A stretch of 34,433 nucleotides of DNA from IMG/VR virus record IMGVR_UViG_3300033148_001402, positions 1-34,433 of that record; one strand, given 5' to 3'. A model generated the notes under the pieces. The model made no database searches. It was not told the origin of the DNA and saw only the letters and a list, made by a program, of their open reading frames with translations. Shown here in pieces: positions 30,729-34,433 of this stretch. A program made the translations under genes and the position numbers. How positions within the stretch are numbered: position 1 is the stretch's first letter; every line of letters begins with the position of its first letter. This stretch comes from a virus.

Positions 30729-31776
30729 TTTACCAAACAGAGAACTAAGTACAAAACTAGCATCAGGTGAGATAACTGTAATCAAGCTAGGTGGTACAAG
30801 TGCAGGCGATAGTGTTGCTAAAGTTGGAGATATTGCAGTAGCAGCAGCAATAAGAGATATTAAAATCGCTGCCAACACAACACAACTAGGAACAGAGTTA
30901 ATAAGTGGTGGCGAACTAACAATAGATAGTGGCAACCTAACATTCACAATAGCAGCGGCAGTTTACCATCATGTAGACACTTGGACTGATCCTGAAAATC
31001 CGGTAGTTACAAAAGTCTCAACTGTTCAGCAAGCAGGAATAACGCCTACTTACTTAACAACAGCAGCAACAAGTGTAATCACATTTGATAAGCTAGGAAG
31101 TGTAGTACAGTTTGATTCTATACCAACGGGCGAAGATGTAAGAGAATATGCAGAGTTAGGTGTAATTGTTCATACTAACCTCACTACAATCTCAGGTGTA
31201 AGTAATGCAGTACAAGGTAACTCAGCTAACATACCTGGAACTTTTGCAGACTTTAGAGCAGCATTTGGACAAATCAATCTTACGGGTAATGAATTCTCAG
31301 TAAAAACACTACTGTCAATCAAGAAGAGTGCAGGAACGGTATTTGGAATAGGGCAAAACTTTAAAAACAATCCTAAAGACCCTAACACAGTTTCAACAGC
31401 AGCAGCAGACCCACAAGCATTACTTTTAACTTATCAAGATGGTGCAGGAGATTGGACTAACGTTGCAGCAACAGACGTAGACCCTGCAAACTATGATGAT
31501 GGAAGTGGTACACTAGCAAGCGTATCAGTTAACAACTGGACTGTTCAGCCTGTGTGGTTAGCTACAGGCTCAGGTACAGTAGTTATTGGCTACGGGCAAA
31601 AGACATTCTCAACAAAAGACGATGCAGTTGCAGCGTGTACTAGATGTGAAGCAGTAACAAACCCAATAATAGATAACCTTATTTTAAGAGCTTGGGTAAT
31701 AGCAAGAGGTGGTGCTTCTGATTTAGCAGTAGATACAGATGGAATAATCACTCACGCTAATAAGTTTGGACTCTAA
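30721..31776 (+). CDS. Structural protein of unknown family, 351 residues
   Basis: This protein is rich in Thr, Ala, Gly and Val with few charges, typical of a beta-rich particle component. The N-terminus resembles starts of head proteins (ADLPNRELSTKLASGEITVI). A middle GTFADFRAAFGQINLTGNEF and a segment with two close Cys (ACTRCEA, near 313-319) are notable. It is placed between the Bbp19-like gene and scaffold, with AAGGAG before it, so a head decoration, head fibre or adaptor protein is likely. I do not recognise a family. Confidence 0.6.
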   Translation: MADLPNRELSTKLASGEITVIKLGGTSAGDSVAKVGDIAVAAAIRDIKIAANTTQLGTELISGGELTIDSGNLTFTIAAAVYHHVDTWTDPENPVVTKVSTVQQAGITPTYLTTAATSVITFDKLGSVVQFDSIPTGEDVREYAELGVIVHTNLTTISGVSNAVQGNSANIPGTFADFRAAFGQINLTGNEFSVKTLLSIKKSAGTVFGIGQNFKNNPKDPNTVSTAAADPQALLLTYQDGAGDWTNVAATDVDPANYDDGSGTLASVSVNNWTVQPVWLATGSGTVVIGYGQKTFSTKDDAVAACTRCEAVTNPIIDNLILRAWVIARGGASDLAVDTDGIITHANKFGL

Positions 31777-31777
31777 T

Positions 31778-31816
31778 ATGGGTTGCAAGAAGAAAGGCGG
31801 CGGCAAACGCAAGTAA
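31778..31816 (+). CDS. 12-residue Lys/Gly peptide frame
   Basis: A complete frame MGCKKKGGGKRK follows the structural gene by one base. Its composition is extreme: seven Lys/Arg, four Gly, and one Cys at position 3. There is no separate ribosome-binding site, so expression would be by coupling to the upstream stop. It may be chance, yet random AT-rich DNA would rarely give such a GC-rich Lys/Gly tract. Confidence 0.3.
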   Translation: MGCKKKGGGKRK

Positions 31817-31817
31817 T

Positions 31818-31826
31818 ATGCTATAA
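31818..31826 (+). promoter_or_regulatory. Extended -10 promoter of the HNH gene
   Basis: TGC-TATAAT is a perfect extended -10 element. The transcript would start near 31833, exactly at the 5' side of the pseudoknot. No -35 consensus is present. It gives the inserted endonuclease its own promoter inside the head operon. Confidence 0.6.
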
Positions 31827-31833
31827 TGTCACA

Positions 31834-31868
31834 CCTCAGTCCTTACACTGGGGTTTATCTGTAAGGAG
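31834..31868 (+). promoter_or_regulatory. Predicted H-type pseudoknot over the HNH ribosome-binding site
   Basis: CCTCAGT (31834-31840) pairs with ACTGGGG (31847-31853), leaving the loop CCTTAC (31841-31846). That loop is perfectly complementary to GTAAGG (31861-31866), which contains the ribosome-binding site of the gene at 31874. If the loop pairs with it, an H-type pseudoknot forms with a 7-base crossing linker and translation is blocked. The hairpin alone could be a terminator for readthrough from the head operon. Confidence 0.6.
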
Positions 31869-31873
31869 ATAAC

Positions 31874-32368
31874 ATGACACAAGAACTTTTAAAATCAATA
31901 CTACACTACAATCCTGACACAGGAATCTTCACACGACTGAAAATAAGTAATAATAAGCAAAAGATTGGTGATGAAGTTGGCACACTGGCACACCATACAG
32001 GCTACACTTTTATGCGAATAAACCATAGGCGATACTCTGCCCATAGATTAGCGTGGCTATACATGGTAGGAGAGAATCCTAAATACGAGATAGACCATAT
32101 CAATAGAATAAGAAATGATAATAGATTTGAAAATTTAAGAGAAGCTACAAAACTAGAGAATATGAAGAACGTAGGGATGTTCTCTAGTAACACAACAGGG
32201 ATAAAAGGCGTCCAAAGATTTAAGAGAATAATTAACGGAACAACTTATTTGAGTTGGATGGCAATTTTAAGAGTTAATAAAAAAATTGTCTTAAAGAAAT
32301 ATTTTCAAGATAAAAATGAAGCAATTAAAGCAAGAAGAGAAGCAGAAGTATTATACGGCATAGCGTAG
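31874..32368 (+). CDS. HNH homing endonuclease with AP2-type DNA-binding domain
   Basis: This 164-residue protein has the HNH_3 arrangement: AHRLAWLYMVG (56-66) with His57, YEIDHINRIRNDNRFENLRE (71-90) with Asp74-His75 and Asn83, then TKLENMKN. An AP2-type three-strand domain follows (SSNTTGIKGVQRFKRIINGT, 104-123, and WMAILRVNKKIVLKKYFQ). Proteins like this are free-standing homing endonucleases that spread by cutting related phages lacking them. It is inserted between the 351-residue structural gene and scaffold and has its own promoter and leader. Confidence 0.85.
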   Translation: MTQELLKSILHYNPDTGIFTRLKISNNKQKIGDEVGTLAHHTGYTFMRINHRRYSAHRLAWLYMVGENPKYEIDHINRIRNDNRFENLREATKLENMKNVGMFSSNTTGIKGVQRFKRIINGTTYLSWMAILRVNKKIVLKKYFQDKNEAIKARREAEVLYGIA

Positions 32369-32395
32369 ACTTATAAGCCCGAAAAAGGAACTATA

Positions 32396-33088
32396 ATGAG
32401 TGAAGAGATATCACAAACGACAGAGACTCCTAGCGAGTCTACAGAAACAACAGAGAATACAGAGGGGACACCAACTACATATATGCAAGGGAAATATAAT
32501 TCCATAAGTGCATTAGAGCAAGGCTATACGGAACTACAAAGCACATTCAGTAAGAAAACAGCAGAGTTCTCAGAAGCAATGGGTGGCAGAATCGGCGCAC
32601 CGGAAGCTTACGAGATGAATGAGGGATTAGACGCATCAGACTCATTACAAGCATACGCTAGAGAGAATCAGTTTAGTAATGAAGCTCTTAATGGTTTAGT
32701 AGAGTTTTACAATAGTGATAGAGCAACAGCAAGTGAAGCATTCTACGCTGAACAGAAAGAACTGTTAGGTAAAGATGCAGATACTAGACTTAATAACGTT
32801 CAAGACTGGGCTAAAGCTAATCTAGGTGCAGATGCTATGGATGCGTTTAAAGGCATGATTAATAGTGCTGCAAGCGTAGAGATGTTTGAATCAATTATGA
32901 AAATGAACTCAGGAACAGCGCCTGCTAAAGTAGCACAGCCTAAAACTATGGTAGATAAAGATACTATCCATGAAATGAGATTCGCTAAAGATAACTTCGG
33001 TCGTAGACGTATGAGTAGTGATTCAACATATCGCTCTAAAGTAGAAGCAATGGAGAGAGAGTTTATAGGTGGAGGTGGGAAGCTTTAG
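32396..33088 (+). CDS. Capsid assembly scaffolding protein (T7 gp9-like)
   Basis: This 230-residue protein has an acidic, Ser/Thr/Glu-rich disordered N-terminus (TETPSESTETTENTEG). A short motif follows (YMQGKYNSISALEQGYTELQ) and then RIGAPEAYEMNEGL near residues 65-78. A helical domain and a basic C-terminus with AKDNFGRRRM and a terminal GGGGKL complete it. This is the gp9-type scaffold layout, in which the C-terminus binds the capsid protein. Its usual neighbour is the capsid gene; here a - strand cassette intervenes. It overlaps the end of the convergent - strand gene by 4 bases. Confidence 0.8.
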   Translation: MSEEISQTTETPSESTETTENTEGTPTTYMQGKYNSISALEQGYTELQSTFSKKTAEFSEAMGGRIGAPEAYEMNEGLDASDSLQAYARENQFSNEALNGLVEFYNSDRATASEAFYAEQKELLGKDADTRLNNVQDWAKANLGADAMDAFKGMINSAASVEMFESIMKMNSGTAPAKVAQPKTMVDKDTIHEMRFAKDNFGRRRMSSDSTYRSKVEAMEREFIGGGGKL

Positions 33089-33108
33089 GGCTTCTCTCTC
33101 TTCTCTAA
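33080..33108. terminator. Possible weak terminator at the convergent gene ends
   Basis: GAAGC-TTTAGG-GCTTC gives a 5-bp stem over the two overlapping stop codons, followed on the + strand by a pyrimidine run TCTCTCTTCTCT. It could slow polymerase from either side, but the stem is short, so termination is uncertain. Confidence 0.3.
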
Positions 33109-33342
33109 AGAAGCACCGTATATCTTTTTATAAGCTTTTTCAACTCCTATTTCATCAACAAGTTTCATAAACGGTGAGTCTTTACGGTAGCAAAAGCCTT
33201 CTTCCTCTTCTTCAAACTTATCAATCATAACTCTAAGCGTTAAGCTAAAGTTACCCTCATAGTCTTTCTTAGCTACTCTCATAACCTTTTTAATTTGTGT
33301 AGGTCTTAGTGTTACTTTAACTGCTTCTGTTTTATTGTTCAT
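33085..33342 (-). CDS. Ribbon-helix-helix-like protein (- strand cassette)
   Basis: This 85-residue protein starts with a strand-like AVKVTLRPTQIKKVMRVAKK (about 7-26) and then SLTLRVMIDKF, the spacing of a ribbon-helix-helix domain. An acidic linker (EEEEEGF) and a C-terminal helical part with a basic end follow. Its ATG overlaps the previous stop (TAATG), so it is coupled to the gene at 33342-33584. It is the last gene of the - strand unit. A repressor or early regulator is plausible. Confidence 0.5.
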   Translation of the reverse strand: MNNKTEAVKVTLRPTQIKKVMRVAKKDYEGNFSLTLRVMIDKFEEEEEGFCYRKDSPFMKLVDEIGVEKAYKKIYGASLEKREKP

Positions 33343-33584
33343 TATAACTCCAATGTAGGGATAGATACACCTACTCCATCAATATTCTTTTTATTTCTAG
33401 TCATAGTTTTCATCAGTTGCATCTCAATGCGCTTATTCTCAATATCTAGTCTTGAGGAATACACTATCTGACTTGCAGTTTTTACAACTACTCTAGCTTC
33501 TTTTAAATCTACTGATCCGTCTTGGATGCCCTCTAGTTGCTTAAAAAGCATCTCTCTAAGTGTTTTTGTTGTATTCTTTTTCAT
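33342..33584 (-). CDS. Small helical protein, paralogue 1 (- strand cassette)
   Basis: This 80-residue protein has AAAGGA before its ATG on the - strand. Its core (LFKQLEGIQDGSVDLKEARV onward, about 13-57) lines up without gaps with the protein at 33968-34192 (LFDIISGLKDGKVSTEEAEL). The two share the LF...G..DG.V...EA pattern, so they are distant paralogues. All helical and charged; function unknown. Confidence 0.55.
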   Translation of the reverse strand: MKKNTTKTLREMLFKQLEGIQDGSVDLKEARVVVKTASQIVYSSRLDIENKRIEMQLMKTMTRNKKNIDGVGVSIPTLEL

Positions 33585-33966
33585 CTTCTATCCTTTGTTT
33601 GTTAAGTTTTCTTACTAATCTTTGTCTTATTAGTATTTTTTCAGGGTTTGCTTGATAGCGTTCTTTTGATTTTCTATTAACTTCATCTCTATCTCTATTT
33701 TTAGAAACTTTTTCTCCTAAATCTTTTCTTCTTTCTCTTTTTTGTGAATCGCTAAGTTTATCTAAATAGAGCGTTCTAAATAACTTACTCACAACGTAGC
33801 TATCTATAGACATTTCTGTTCTCGTAGCAGATATTATGCAAGGGAAGCAAGGAGGTTGTCCTGTGTATTCTGAAACAATACGTTTAAATCTTCTAGTTGT
33901 TTCGGTAGTTTTCACATATTCAAGATGTTCTCTCCTCTCATCATGTCCACATAACTTACAAAACAT
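33556..33966 (-). CDS. Zinc-ribbon-like basic protein (- strand cassette)
   Basis: This 136-residue protein has Cys3-x2-Cys6-Gly-His near the start and Cys40-x2-Cys43 (QPPCFPC), a two-knuckle zinc ribbon. A highly basic helical C-terminus follows (KERRKD, KSKERYQANPEKILIRQRLV). The latter resembles DNA-binding arms of HNH-type mobile endonucleases, but no catalytic HNH motif is visible. It overlaps the start of paralogue 1 by 29 bases. A DNA-binding protein, perhaps a worn-down endonuclease between the paralogues, is my reading. Confidence 0.5.
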   Translation of the reverse strand: MFCKLCGHDERREHLEYVKTTETTRRFKRIVSEYTGQPPCFPCIISATRTEMSIDSYVVSKLFRTLYLDKLSDSQKRERRKDLGEKVSKNRDRDEVNRKSKERYQANPEKILIRQRLVRKLNKQRIEDEKEYNKNT

Positions 33967-33967
33967 A

Positions 33968-34192
33968 CTAATTTAAAGCCACTACAGCATCAGTATATCC
34001 AATACCCTTACTTTGTAGTTCTCCTGCTACTTCGCATCCTTTAATCTCTACTCTAAAAGTGTCAGTTATTTCGTGACAGGCTTTAATAGTTAGTTCAGCT
34101 TCCTCAGTAGACACTTTTCCATCTTTTAACCCACTAATAATATCAAACAAAGCTTTTCTGTTTGAAGCCATTGACCTTTCTTCTGTTTTCAT
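33968..34192 (-). CDS. Small helical protein, paralogue 2 (- strand cassette)
   Basis: First gene of the - strand unit, 74 residues, with AAAGGAGATAAG before its ATG. The core LFDIISGLKDGKVSTEEAEL pairs with paralogue 1. Such short helical proteins with a DG-(K/S)-V turn occur in phage early regions without known function. Its position next to the divergent promoter region suggests an early regulator. Confidence 0.55.
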   Translation of the reverse strand: MKTEERSMASNRKALFDIISGLKDGKVSTEEAELTIKACHEITDTFRVEIKGCEVAGELQSKGIGYTDAVVALN

Positions 34193-34212
34193 CTTATCTC
34201 CTTTATGTTTAG

Positions 34213-34221
34213 ATTATGTAC
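34213..34221 (-). promoter_or_regulatory. Candidate promoter of the - strand cassette
   Basis: On the - strand TGC-TAAAGT lies about 20 bases upstream of the ribosome-binding site of the first cassette gene. It resembles the TGC-TAAACT element at 16160. A nearby ACATAAT is an alternative. There is no consensus -35. Some promoter is required here because the cassette faces away from all others. Confidence 0.4.
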
Positions 34222-34255
34222 TTTAGCACACATACTATTAAATTAAAATAAAGTG

Positions 34256-34261
34256 TATAAT
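34256..34261 (+). promoter_or_regulatory. Candidate promoter of the capsid transcript
   Basis: TATAAT is a perfect -10 hexamer on the + strand with no clear -35 and no TGn. The capsid gene needs a promoter in this region, since its upstream neighbours are on the opposite strand. The transcript would carry a leader of about 150 bases across the circle junction. Confidence 0.4.
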
Positions 34262-34329
34262 AATGTAACGATATTTAAAACACCTACACAACGAGACACC
34301 TCTTTATAGAGCCTTGACGTTTAGAAGTT

Positions 34330-34382
34330 TATAGCCGAAAGCTATGACCTCCTGAATTGTCAGGAGCTACCCTAAGCCTGAC
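34330..34382 (+). promoter_or_regulatory. Structured capsid leader with competing hairpins
   Basis: ATAGC-CGAAA-GCTAT (34331-34345) is followed by CTCCTGA-ATTG-TCAGGAG (34349-34366), a perfect 7-bp hairpin. The 3' part of the latter can instead pair as GTCAGG (34359-34364) with CCTGAC (34377-34382). The two pairings exclude each other. The element sits 37 bases upstream of the capsid start at 34419 (= position 23). It could regulate the capsid mRNA, or be a protein or packaging site. No known RNA class is recognised. Confidence 0.5.
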
Positions 34383-34396
34383 GCATAATTATCAAA

Positions 34397-34433
34397 ACTT
34401 TAAAACAAAGGGGATATTATGTCTCAGAATCTA
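34397..34433. repeat. Terminal direct repeat, right copy, with start of capsid gene
   Basis: Exact copy of bases 1-37, holding the ribosome-binding site and the first five codons of the capsid gene (ATG at 34419). It is assembly overlap, so the gene should be counted once. Confidence 0.9.

Noticed and set aside
34261-34396. A tRNA, hammerhead or twister ribozyme in the non-coding stretch
   Set aside because: There is no cloverleaf or T-loop, and the CGAAA loop is not accompanied by the conserved core of either ribozyme; it is reported only as a structured leader.
1-34433. CRISPR array, integrase, transposase or attachment site
   Set aside because: No regularly spaced repeats, no tyrosine or serine recombinase motifs, and no flanking duplicated att-like sequence were seen; the terminal repeat is best explained by circular assembly.

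Overview
The window reads as one complete, circularly permuted genome of a small short-tailed (podovirus-like) double-stranded DNA phage. Bases 1-37 recur exactly at 34397-34433 (the ribosome-binding site and first codons of the capsid gene), so about 34.4 kb of unique sequence closes into a circle. The DNA is AT-rich, genes are packed end to end with AAAGGA/AGGAGA-type ribosome-binding sites, and nearly everything is on the + strand. The host is a Gram-negative bacterium: the phage encodes an outer-membrane barrel and a twin-arginine exported protein. The base composition and ribosome-binding-site style would suit Campylobacterota, but that is a weak guess. There is no RNA polymerase, DNA polymerase, primase, tRNA gene or integrase that I can see, so this is not an autographivirus and it must rely on host replication and transcription machinery.

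Layout. (1) 23-14197, late structural genes: major capsid protein, a small capsid-adjacent protein, tail tubular proteins A- and B-like, four internal virion/ejection-type proteins, a T7-type tail fibre and a probable fibre-assembly protein. (2) 14197-16119, lysis/envelope genes: a phospholipase A2-like protein, two single-span membrane proteins, a GTA-type holin, a T4-type lysozyme and a 30-residue membrane peptide. (3) 16198-18419, a recombination operon: a ribbon-helix-helix protein behind a tandem-repeat promoter, small proteins, ERF-type annealing protein, Gp157-like, DUF1367-like and an SSB-like candidate. (4) 18419-20751, control and replication: micro-ORFs, an AntA/AntB-ORF6C antirepressor, then a promoter whose transcript would start directly in a set of competing inverted repeats leading to a DUF6291-like replication protein. 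(5) 20901-24452, many small early genes, an orphan cytosine-C5 methyltransferase, a DUF1064 protein, a consensus sigma70 promoter and an HNH-type zinc nuclease. (6) 24342-25796, an envelope-directed cassette (membrane peptide, Cys-motif protein, signal-peptide beta barrel, Tat-signal protein, acidic protein). (7) 25803-33088, packaging and head genes: small and large terminase, portal (apparently broken by a frameshift), Bbp19-like protein, a 351-residue structural protein, an inserted HNH-AP2 homing endonuclease with a pseudoknot over its ribosome-binding site, and scaffold. (8) 33085-34192, four small genes on the - strand, lying between scaffold and capsid across the circle junction, with a 226-bp divergent region between them and the capsid gene.

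How it works together (inference): host sigma70 promoters with TGnTATAAT or TTGACA/TATAAT elements start early transcription; the annealing protein, SSB-like and Gp157-like proteins process DNA made by host enzymes directed by the replication protein; terminase and portal package it; the tail fibre and tubular proteins attach the virion and the large internal proteins are ejected into the next cell. The most unusual points are the exported-protein cassette, three separate RNA-switch-like leader elements, a polyvalent-protein-like domain in an ejection protein, the phospholipase-like protein, the inverted cassette splitting the head operon, and the disrupted portal gene.
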